Positions 38,250-45,782 of a stretch of 64,000 nucleotides of DNA are shown piece after piece. Each line of letters opens with the position of its first letter. Positions within the stretch are counted from its first letter, which is position 1. The notes below the pieces were generated by a model that ran no database searches, was not told the DNA's origin, and was given only the letters and a program-made list of their open reading frames with translations. The position numbers were made by a program, and so were the translations under genes. This stretch comes from an uncultured Flavobacteriaceae bacterium. GTDB taxonomy: Bacteria > Bacteroidota > Bacteroidia > Flavobacteriales > Flavobacteriaceae. The stretch covers positions 1 through 64,000 of the forward strand of contig CANMXP010000019.1 in NCBI GenBank assembly GCA_947501845.1. Direction: 5' to 3'.

Positions 38250-39670
38250 TGAATCTAACAAATTCAAAAATATTTATAACAGACAATTTTTTGTTGCAAT
38301 CTAAAGAAGCAGAAATTCTGTTTCATGATTATGCTAAAAATATGCCTATTATAGATTATCATAATCATTTATCGGCCAAACAAATAGCCGAAAATAAACC
38401 TGTTGAAAATATAACCAAGGCCTGGTTAAGTGAAGATCATTATAAATGGCGGGGAATGCGAGCTCATGGAATTAATGAAACTTATATTACAGGAGATGCT
38501 TCTCTAAAAGATAAGTTTACAAAATGGGCAGCAACGGTACCTTATACATTAAGAAATCCATTATTCCATTGGACGCAATTAGAATTAAAACGTTATTTTA
38601 ATATAGATACAATTTTGCAACCTCATACTGCAGATGCTATTTATAATAAAGCAAATACTGTTTTAGCTCAAAAGACCCCAGCAGAGTTATTAGAACAGAT
38701 GAAAGTAGAAATTGTTTGCACAACAGATGATCCTACCGACTCTTTAGAATACCATAGACAGATTAAGGAAGGAAATTTTTATACTAAAGTATTACCCACA
38801 TTCAGATCGGATGCTTTATTCTTTATTGAAAACACATCTCAATTTACTAGTTATATAAACAAACTGGCTGCATGTGTTAATTTTTCTATTGATAGTATAG
38901 AAAGCTTATTCAAAGCGATTGATTCAAGAATTGATTTTTTCCATGAGCATGGTTGTAAATTATCCGATTTTGGAATTACAGGACCTCTATATGTTGTAGA
39001 TTATACAGAGGGAGAGGTCGCAGAGATTTTTAAAAAGTTTTTAAATAAAATGGCCTTAACAGAAAGTGAAGTAGAAAAATACAGAACGGCGGTTTTGTTT
39101 TATTTGTCTCGTAAATACCATGAAAAAGGTTGGGCACAACAATTTCATTTAGGTCCTATTAGAAATAATAATAAAAGACTGGAAGAGTTATGTGGAGCAG
39201 ATGCAGGATGCGATTCTATAGGGGATTTTTCTTTTGCAGAATCGATGTCAAAATTATTTGGTCAGTTGGATTATGAAAATAAATTAGCAAAAACCATTTG
39301 TTACAATCTAAACCCATCTCATAATGAAGTTTTTTCAAGTATGATGGGTAATTTCAATACAGGAGAACTGCCAGGTAAGATGCAATGGGGATCAGGTTGG
39401 TGGTATTTAGATCAAAAAGATGGTATAGAAAAGCAGTTGAATACCTTATCAAATATTGGCTTATTGAGTCATTTTGTTGGTATGCTAACAGATAGTCGTA
39501 GCTTTTTATCGTTTCCAAGACATGAATATTTTAGACGCATTTTATGCGATCTAATTGCAGAGGACGTTCGAAAAGGATTGATTCCTGATGATTTGGAATT
39601 TTTAGGAGGGCTAGTTCAGGATATATGTTACAACAATGCTTTAAATTATTTTAAATTTAATAAAAACTAA
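38249..39670 (+). CDS. uxaC: uronate (glucuronate/galacturonate) isomerase
   Basis: The 473-residue enzyme of the amidohydrolase-like fold isomerises D-glucuronate to D-fructuronate, or galacturonate to tagaturonate. Family motifs include the metal-site IDYHNHLSA near residue 35, WRGMRAHG, EIVCTTDDPTDSLEYH, QFHLGPIRNNN and LTDSRSFLSFPRHEYFRR. Length is normal. The start codon overlaps the uxuA stop by one base. With only the mannonate branch genes beside it, glucuronate is the likelier substrate. The TRAP transporter follows after 9 bases. Confidence 0.96.
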   Translation: MNLTNSKIFITDNFLLQSKEAEILFHDYAKNMPIIDYHNHLSAKQIAENKPVENITKAWLSEDHYKWRGMRAHGINETYITGDASLKDKFTKWAATVPYTLRNPLFHWTQLELKRYFNIDTILQPHTADAIYNKANTVLAQKTPAELLEQMKVEIVCTTDDPTDSLEYHRQIKEGNFYTKVLPTFRSDALFFIENTSQFTSYINKLAACVNFSIDSIESLFKAIDSRIDFFHEHGCKLSDFGITGPLYVVDYTEGEVAEIFKKFLNKMALTESEVEKYRTAVLFYLSRKYHEKGWAQQFHLGPIRNNNKRLEELCGADAGCDSIGDFSFAESMSKLFGQLDYENKLAKTICYNLNPSHNEVFSSMMGNFNTGELPGKMQWGSGWWYLDQKDGIEKQLNTLSNIGLLSHFVGMLTDSRSFLSFPRHEYFRRILCDLIAEDVRKGLIPDDLEFLGGLVQDICYNNALNYFKFNKN

Positions 39671-39679
39671 AGGCGCTTT

Positions 39680-40678
39680 ATGAAGAATCCATATTTAAAT
39701 TTTTTGTTTGCAAAACCCCAGCTAGTCTTAATAGTATTATTCTTGTTTAGTTCGTGTAATACACTACAGGATAAAAAAGTTATAAAACTGGCACATGGTT
39801 TAGATATGAGTCATCCAGTACATAAAGCCATGGTGTTTATGGCGAAAGATTTGGAAAAACGCTCAAACGGTACAATGGCTGTTGAAATTTACCCGAACCA
39901 ACAACTAGGAACCGAGCGCCAAGCGTTAGAATTGCTACAAATAGGAAGTTTAGATATGACCAAGGTTTCTGCAGCTGTTATGGAAAACTTCTCTCCTAAT
40001 ATGAAGGTATTCGGATTACCATTTTTATTTAGAGATAGAGCACATACGTTCAATGTTCTAGATGGAGACATAGGGAAGGAGCTTTTAAATGGTGGACAAA
40101 AATATTGGTTAAAAGGGCTAGGATACTATGATTCTGGGAGTCGAAGCTTTTATACAAAAGAAAAACCTATAGAATCGCCAGAAGATTTAAAAGGTCTAAA
40201 AATTCGTGTGATGGAAAGTATCACGGCCATGAATATGGTGAATAGCCTAGGTGGTTCTCCAACACCAATCTCTTGGGGAGAACTCTATACATCCTTACAA
40301 CAAGGTGTTGTTGATGGAGCCGAAAACAATCCTCCTAGTTTTTATTTGTCACGTCATTACGAGGTCTGTAAGTTCTATTCTTTAGACGAGCATACATCAG
40401 TACCAGATGTTCTCATTATGGGGATACATTTATGGGACGATCTTAATAAAGAACAGCAAAAATGGGTACAGACCTCCGTTGATTTATCTGTAGCATACCA
40501 AAGGGAGTTATGGGCAAAAGCAGAACAGGAAGCATTGGAAGCAGTTAAAAAGGCAGGCGTTGAGGTTATTAACCCCGATAAATCTAAGTTTCAGAAAAAA
40601 GTAGCAGGTATGTACGAAAACTATAAAGATGAAAATGAGATTTATAATTTAATTAATCGAATTCAAAAAGTAGAATAA
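39680..40678 (+). CDS. dctP: TRAP transporter substrate-binding protein (DctP family)
   Basis: The 332-residue solute-binding subunit. The family core is visible: KLAHGLDMSHPVHKAM, LGTERQALELLQIGSLDM, GLKIRVMES near residue 175 with the substrate-contacting Arg, and GVVDGAENNPPSFY. The signal is of lipoprotein type, with Cys26 (LFSSC), whereas most Gram-negative TRAP binding proteins are soluble in the periplasm. Being in an operon with uronate genes, it probably binds glucuronate or a related acid. The small permease follows after 16 bases. Confidence 0.93.
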   Translation: MKNPYLNFLFAKPQLVLIVLFLFSSCNTLQDKKVIKLAHGLDMSHPVHKAMVFMAKDLEKRSNGTMAVEIYPNQQLGTERQALELLQIGSLDMTKVSAAVMENFSPNMKVFGLPFLFRDRAHTFNVLDGDIGKELLNGGQKYWLKGLGYYDSGSRSFYTKEKPIESPEDLKGLKIRVMESITAMNMVNSLGGSPTPISWGELYTSLQQGVVDGAENNPPSFYLSRHYEVCKFYSLDEHTSVPDVLIMGIHLWDDLNKEQQKWVQTSVDLSVAYQRELWAKAEQEALEAVKKAGVEVINPDKSKFQKKVAGMYENYKDENEIYNLINRIQKVE

Positions 40679-40694
40679 TATAATAGTTTACAAA

Positions 40695-41162
40695 ATGGAG
40701 ATACGAAAGAAAATAGATAAAATTCTAGGCAGTGTATTAGCCTTCATTATGGCTGTTATGGTAATAAATGTGCTTTGGCAAGTGTTTACCAGGTTTATAG
40801 TAGGAACACCAAGTTCGTTTACAGATGAATTAGCCAGATATTTAATGATTTGGGTCGGTGTATTAGGAGCCGCTTATATTTCAGGAAAAAAGATGCACGT
40901 TGCTATAGATTTAATTCCCAGAAAACTTAGTAAAGCAAAACAAACTAAATTAAAAATCTTTGTAAATATTCTTATCATTATTTTTTGTTTAGCAGCACTA
41001 GTTATTGGAGGTTCTAGATTAGTTTATATAACCTATGCATTAGAGCAGTATTCTCCCGCACTTCAAATACCACTAGCATTAGTTTATTTAGTAATACCAA
41101 TTAGTGGTCTATTAATTATCTTTTATAAAATTTCAGACATCCTTAATAAACAATTGTTCTAA
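40695..41162 (+). CDS. dctQ: TRAP transporter small permease (DctQ)
   Basis: The 155-residue inner-membrane protein has four predicted helices (about 12-32, 45-65, 85-108, 125-150). The family phrase SSFTDELARYLMIWVGVLGAAY lies near residue 40. It pairs with the large permease to bring substrate across the inner membrane with sodium ions. Its stop codon overlaps the start of the large permease by one base. Confidence 0.93.
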   Translation: MEIRKKIDKILGSVLAFIMAVMVINVLWQVFTRFIVGTPSSFTDELARYLMIWVGVLGAAYISGKKMHVAIDLIPRKLSKAKQTKLKIFVNILIIIFCLAALVIGGSRLVYITYALEQYSPALQIPLALVYLVIPISGLLIIFYKISDILNKQLF

Positions 41163-42457
41163 TGGAATATATACCAGTAATTATTTTAGTTTTAAGTTTT
41201 GTTAGTTTATTGTTAATTGGTGTACCCGTAGCTTGGAGTATAGCCATTTCGTCTTTGTTAACGATGATGGTAAGTATTCCAACATTACCAGCATTAACTA
41301 CTGTTTCTCAAAGAATAGGTACAGGTCTCGATAGTTTTGCACTCTTGGCCATTCCGTTTTTTGTACTCTCAGGACAACTCATGAATAAAGGAGGCATAGC
41401 CCATCGTTTAATTGCTTTTGCAAAAACTTTGGTAGGTGCCCTTCCTGGTGGATTGGCTTTAATAAATGTAATATCAGCCATGCTTATGGGGGCTATAGCG
41501 GGTTCGGCTATGGCATCAGCATCGGCTATGGGAAGTATCTTGGGACCAGAAATGGAAAAAGAAGGTTATTCTAAAGAATTTGGTGCTGCCGTAAATATTA
41601 CGTCTTCTACTATAGGGCTCGTTATTCCTCCAAGTAATGTTTTAATTGTATATTCATTAGCTAGTGGTGGGGTGTCTATTGCTGCATTGTTCCTTGCAGG
41701 ATACATCCCTGGAATTTTAACAGGTTTATTTTTAATGATAGTCGCTTCTTTTTGGGCTAAAAAGAAAAAATATAAAGTAGGAAAGCGTAGTTCTATAAAA
41801 GATGTCGTTAAAACATTTATATCAGCTTTTCCTAGTTTAATGCTTTTAGTCGTTGTTATTGGGGGAATTGTTACTGGAATTTTTACAGCAACGGAAGCTT
41901 CGGCGATCGCTGTACTTTATACATTGGTTCTGGCATTTTGGTATAAAGAAATTACTATAAAAAGCCTGCCTCAAATATTTTTAGATTCTTGTGGTACCAC
42001 AGCTATTGTTATGTTATTAATAGGTGCTTCTATGAGTATGTCTTGGATTATGAGTTATGAGAATATCCCTCAAGATATTTCTACCTTACTTTTAGGCATT
42101 AGTGATAACCCTATTGTGGTTTTATTAATTATCAACTTATTGCTCTTGTTTGTAGGTATATTTATGGATATGACACCAGCTGTTTTGATTTTTACACCTA
42201 TATTTTTACCAATCATTACAAAACTAGGTATGGACCCTGTGCAGTTTGGAATTGTTATGGTTCTAAATTTGTGTATAGGACTCTGTACGCCTCCCGTAGG
42301 CTCCGTCTTGTTTGTTGGCGTAGGAATAGCCAATACAACCATAGAGAAAGTCGTGAAACCTTTATTGCCGCTTTTCGTATCCATGATTATAGCATTGTTT
42401 CTGGTCACTTATTTTCCAGAATTAAGCTTATGGTTACCTCGATTATTTGATTTGTAA
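41162..42457 (+). CDS. dctM: TRAP transporter large permease (DctM)
   Basis: The 431-residue, very hydrophobic subunit has about 12 helices and forms the ion-coupled transport path. Motifs typical of DctM are present: GIAHRLIAFAKTLVGALPGGLA, AIAGSAMASASAMGSI, ITSSTIGLVIPPSNVLIVYS and GLCTPPVGSVLFVG. It is the last gene of the six-gene uronate operon. TRAP systems for uronates are well known in Proteobacteria; in the Bacteroidetes, MFS-type uronate carriers are the more familiar solution. Confidence 0.95.
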   Translation: MEYIPVIILVLSFVSLLLIGVPVAWSIAISSLLTMMVSIPTLPALTTVSQRIGTGLDSFALLAIPFFVLSGQLMNKGGIAHRLIAFAKTLVGALPGGLALINVISAMLMGAIAGSAMASASAMGSILGPEMEKEGYSKEFGAAVNITSSTIGLVIPPSNVLIVYSLASGGVSIAALFLAGYIPGILTGLFLMIVASFWAKKKKYKVGKRSSIKDVVKTFISAFPSLMLLVVVIGGIVTGIFTATEASAIAVLYTLVLAFWYKEITIKSLPQIFLDSCGTTAIVMLLIGASMSMSWIMSYENIPQDISTLLLGISDNPIVVLLIINLLLLFVGIFMDMTPAVLIFTPIFLPIITKLGMDPVQFGIVMVLNLCIGLCTPPVGSVLFVGVGIANTTIEKVVKPLLPLFVSMIIALFLVTYFPELSLWLPRLFDL

Positions 42458-42532
42458 TGTTCGTTAAAGGACATGGTTTACACAAGTTAAAGGTTAGACT
42501 TTACACTTTGTTGTGGTGCGTATTTTTTAAAT

Positions 42533-43171
42533 TTAATCATTTGGACTTGGTGGTGGACTAAAGTAGTTTTCATGAATTAAAAGTATTTTCAAATCCGTTT
42601 TGTTAGTAATTCGATAATAGGTTTCTGCAAGTTGATTTAATATGTTAGGCAGATTTTTAAATTCATTTTTGTCATCATACTGAATACATATCGTTAGCTT
42701 TTCTGAGCTTTCACTTAAGCCTAAATTTCCCCCATTATTTTCAATATCTTTTCTTAAAACATTTTCTAAATTATCTAATGGAATACCAGATTTATTATTT
42801 TTACTAATCTTATTATTATAGATTCCAATTACATTTTTAAGTTTGATAAATCTAATAGAATCTTCTTTCAGACAAGTGTTTCTGAAATAAATGGTTTTAA
42901 TTTCGCTATCTGTTGTTGAAGTTATTTTCGGTATACTATCATTACAGACTATTTTTTCAGTCCGATTAATTAAGTCAATCCAGTTTTCGAAATTATTAAC
43001 GTCTAATTCAACGCCTAGGCTATCATTTTGTCTATTCCACTTTCCAAATTCCATTTGAACCAAGGCTGTTTCTTTTTGCGTTGACTCTTTTTCTTTTTTG
43101 TCAGTGTTTCGACATCCGATTATTGTTAAAATCAGTATAACTGCGAAAGATACTTTAATTTTATTTTCCAT
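42533..43171 (-). CDS. hypothetical lipoprotein in cassette-like array
   Basis: The 212-residue protein has a lipoprotein signal (Cys20 in TIIGC), then a lysine- and glutamate-rich linker and a small globular part. No family is recognised. It is the first of three minus-strand single genes separated by imperfect inverted repeats, each with its own spacing and no operon-like overlap. It points toward the end of the uronate operon. The C-terminus ends in a proline-rich tail. Confidence 0.7.
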   Translation of the reverse strand: MENKIKVSFAVILILTIIGCRNTDKKEKESTQKETALVQMEFGKWNRQNDSLGVELDVNNFENWIDLINRTEKIVCNDSIPKITSTTDSEIKTIYFRNTCLKEDSIRFIKLKNVIGIYNNKISKNNKSGIPLDNLENVLRKDIENNGGNLGLSESSEKLTICIQYDDKNEFKNLPNILNQLAETYYRITNKTDLKILLIHENYFSPPPSPND

Positions 43172-43194
43172 TTCGTTTTGTTTATATGCATCAC

Positions 43195-43379
43195 AACGTT
43201 AAATATATGGCATTTAGGGCAGAGGACAAGCGATTAATTTCGGTTTTGCACTAAGCCAAACTTTTGCATTTTGATTTATCTTTTTTATATAAAACCAAAT
43301 CAAAAGATTTGGCGACCCAGCAAACAAACACGAACTTTTCGAACGGACTTAAACCGCCCTATTTGCTATATATAGTGTT
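43195..43379. repeat. imperfect inverted repeat, attC-like structure
   Basis: The arm at 43195-43220 (AACGTTAAATATATGGCATT...) is matched in reverse by 43356-43379 (GCCCTATTTGCTATATATAGTG..), with a few unpaired bases. The segment lies between two small minus-strand genes. It ends in the TATATAGTGTT motif shared with 24-34 and 43996-44006. Confidence 0.5.
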
Positions 43380-43390
43380 ACCTACTGCCT

Positions 43391-43909
43391 TTAATGGTAT
43401 AATATATATCCTTCTTTTCCTGCCCAAAATATAATTCTTGAGTTTGCTTTTGATTCTCCATTGTCAAAATTAATTGGTAAAAAGTTGTCATAAAAATAAG
43501 CCATATTTTTAGATGTAACTATTCCAGCTGTTATTGATTGAAGATTAATATTGTTTAGTTTTATTCGGATAGCATTTTCAGGGTTGTTTTCGTTTACTAA
43601 TATTTCTGTTGTCAAATTATCGATTTCAAAAATAATAGATTCATATACTTTTATAGAAGATTTATATGCTTCATTAAATTTTTCAAAACCAACATCTGTA
43701 TGTTTAGGGTTATTTGGTGGAAAGTCATTACATCTTAGCTTTATAATTTTCTCAGTTTCTATGTCAAGTGGCTTTCCATTAATTAGTTTTTCATTTAATA
43801 AATCAGATCTTAAATTATCAATAGACTCATAGTCCACACAAATATGAATATCGTTAATGTCATCTTCGTAGTCTAATTTTTTATTTAGTTTCCAGCAAAT
43901 AATATTCAT
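43391..43909 (-). CDS. hypothetical cytoplasmic protein in cassette-like array
   Basis: The 172-residue acidic protein has no signal peptide, membrane helix or known motif that I recognise. The sequence is typical of small immunity-like or orphan proteins (N-terminal NIICWKLNKKLDYED; middle HTDVGFEKFNEAYKSS). It is flanked on both sides by imperfect inverted repeats, which marks it as a single-gene cassette. Function unknown; no partner toxin is seen beside it. Confidence 0.65.
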   Translation of the reverse strand: MNIICWKLNKKLDYEDDINDIHICVDYESIDNLRSDLLNEKLINGKPLDIETEKIIKLRCNDFPPNNPKHTDVGFEKFNEAYKSSIKVYESIIFEIDNLTTEILVNENNPENAIRIKLNNINLQSITAGIVTSKNMAYFYDNFLPINFDNGESKANSRIIFWAGKEGYILYH

Positions 43910-43954
43910 ATCAAATTTTAGCTAAGAGAAGTGGTGGTGTTTGCTAACGGTAAA

Positions 43955-44006
43955 TATAACAAACGTTGCTGACCAAAAGGGCAGCTATGTTTTGTTATAT
44001 AGTGTT
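43955..44006. repeat. inverted repeat, attC-like hairpin
   Basis: TATAACAAA (43955-43963) and TTTGTTATA (43991-43999) are perfect inverse arms; an inner GCTG/CAGC pair (43968-43971, 43982-43985) extends the hairpin with unpaired bases between, as in integron attC sites. TATATAGTGTT (43996-44006) overlaps its right end. Confidence 0.5.
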
Positions 44007-44021
44007 ATACCTATTTTTTAT

Positions 44022-44780
44022 TTAATACCAATCCAAATTAACTTCGTCTAAATTCAAGTCAGGATATCCATAATTCTCTACGAGTTCCAGCATGGTAAAT
44101 GTTTGTTGATCCTTGTCTATTATATAGTTAATTTCGTTTCTAATATTTTGGATTTTTTCTTGGTCAATCGAATTAGTAACCTCTCGAATCTTAGAATAAG
44201 CATAATGATTAGTCAATCGTCCTGATCCAATCAGTCCAGTATTGAAATTAGTTAAATTTTCTAGTTCTAGAATAAACTTAAAATGAAAGGCAAAGATTTT
44301 TTTTATATCCGAGTTACTTTTAAATCGGTTAAAATCTTCAATTGCGCGTTTAGAATGTTCAGATCCTTTGTCACCATAACTTTCAATAATATTTTTATTT
44401 AGTTGTTCGAACTTATCGGATCCACTTTCTTGAATAAAATCACCATTCATAAATTGCTCAATTGTCAAGTTTTGGTTTTTATACAAGATTTTTAAAAGCG
44501 CTTTAATTTGTTGAAATAGATATAGTCTTGGAGGATTATTTTTTAATTTCAATTCGGACCACTGTTTTCTGTCAGGAGTTAATGCTTGGAACTCAATAAT
44601 TTTATTAACTAGATCATTAGCATTTAAATAAATTGTATCCTTTCCAGATACTGACTCATATTTCTTACTTACTAATTCTTTATCAGGTTTAATTTCTATT
44701 TCTACAGTTTTTCGCTTAGCATCAGTTTTTGATTGGCAAGACAAAAAAAATAGAGTTAATAATAAAAATATGTATTTCAT
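44022..44780 (-). CDS. hypothetical lipoprotein in cassette-like array
   Basis: The 252-residue protein has a clear lipoprotein signal with Cys15 (FLSC). The mature part is mostly helical by composition, with QLNKNIIESYGDKGSEHSKRAIEDFNRF near the centre, and has no recognised domain. It is the third single gene of the array and lies next to an integrase fragment, with a palindrome in between. Its 3' side borders a hairpin with nine-base perfect arms. Function unknown. Confidence 0.7.
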   Translation of the reverse strand: MKYIFLLLTLFFLSCQSKTDAKRKTVEIEIKPDKELVSKKYESVSGKDTIYLNANDLVNKIIEFQALTPDRKQWSELKLKNNPPRLYLFQQIKALLKILYKNQNLTIEQFMNGDFIQESGSDKFEQLNKNIIESYGDKGSEHSKRAIEDFNRFKSNSDIKKIFAFHFKFILELENLTNFNTGLIGSGRLTNHYAYSKIREVTNSIDQEKIQNIRNEINYIIDKDQQTFTMLELVENYGYPDLNLDEVNLDWY

Positions 44781-44788
44781 TTATTTAA

Positions 44789-45049
44789 TTAGGTATAACA
44801 ATTGGATATAGTTACTATGGTAACTATATTTTTAATAGTTGTTATATATCTATTAATACCTAAAGATTCTTCAGAACTCCCACGAGCCATATTCATATCA
44901 GAATTCCATTTATCAACTAATACTTTACGTCTAATGCTTAATTTGGCTCGTTGTCCATTTAGAGTTATTCTAAGGTAGATGTTTGCTTTACCATTATTAT
45001 CTGCTTTACACTTTTTAATATAAAAAAGTAATGAAAATGAATTGTTCAT
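44789..45049 (-). pseudogene. N-terminal fragment of a tyrosine recombinase
   Basis: The reading frame encodes about 86 residues from Met at 45049 (an upstream Met at 45076 is less likely). FYIKKCKADNNGKANIYLRI and RAKLSIRRKVLVDKWNSD are typical of the arm-DNA-binding domain of Bacteroidetes integrases, which are normally about 400 residues. Homology-like sequence runs to about NRYITTIKN, then changes to a low-complexity tail at the palindrome 44806-44829. The SAM-like and catalytic domains with the Tyr nucleophile are missing, so it cannot recombine DNA. It marks a mobile-element scar beside the cassette-like genes. Confidence 0.75.
44806..44829. repeat. perfect palindrome at the integrase breakpoint
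   Basis: ATATAGTTAC (44806-44815) and GTAACTATAT (44820-44829) are exact inverse arms around TATG. It lies where the integrase-like sequence stops, next to the last cassette-like gene. Confidence 0.6.
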
Positions 45050-45782
45050 AGTATTTCTTGCATATTTCTCTATCAAATTACAAAAAATAAAATAAAAAAC
45101 AATTAGCGTAAAGCCTTTATTTATAGGTTTTTTGAGATTATTCGGAGTCAGTTGAAGAGGGGGGTAAGTGACCCCGAATTAGGGATCAAGAACAAAAGTT
45201 GTGTGTAAAAAGCTCATATAAAAAAGGCTTCGTAAATGATTATTTAAAGGTTTTGATTCTCTTGTGATGGTTCATTCAGGATTTAAAACCACTATAGTCT
45301 TATCTTTATTAGACTTAACTACCTTGTTTACACTAAATTTTAGAAGCAAAAAGTTGATTACAACAAGAGAGGTTACAATGAGGGTAATTATTAATAGCAT
45401 TTTAATATTGGGCTTTATTTGTCGGCAAAATAGAATTATTAAGTAAGCCTCGTATCACTGTAGCACATGATTAGACCTAAAAAAATGGCGGGGATTGCTG
45501 CCAACAATCCCTGCCATTGTGATCAATAAAATGAAACATTACAAAGTACCTTATCCCTATTTAAGAATACCTATAGTTGATATGACCCCAAGCCATCTTC
45601 CACTAAACATACTCTTTATTAGATAATTACTAATTATAGGTTTTTAGTCTGGTAGTGGGGGAAAAAAGTGCCCACATAAACTAAAATTGGGACAAAAATA
45701 TCATAAAAAGGGATTTCTAAATTCCCTTTATCCCAAAAACTGTTTTCTACACCCCATAATTAAGAGGGTTCAGCACTAATTA
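45050..45782. other. gene-free region before the LRR gene
   Basis: About 0.7 kb without a convincing gene. It contains GTGACCCCGAATTAG (45168-45182), nearly repeated at 51615-51629 beyond the LRR gene, and a long hairpin at 45486-45516. The promoter of the LRR gene should lie in its right part; none is recognised. Confidence 0.5.
45486..45516. terminator. stable hairpin, terminator-like
   Basis: TGGCGGGGATTG (45486-45497) pairs with CAATCCCTGCCA (45505-45516), 12 base pairs with one G-T, around a seven-base loop. There is an A run before but no T run after it, so it would act as a terminator only for leftward transcription. Confidence 0.4.

Noticed and set aside
45264-45446. A 60-codon plus-strand frame before the LRR gene
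   Set aside because: No family resemblance, no supporting context and AT-rich composition; treated as non-coding.
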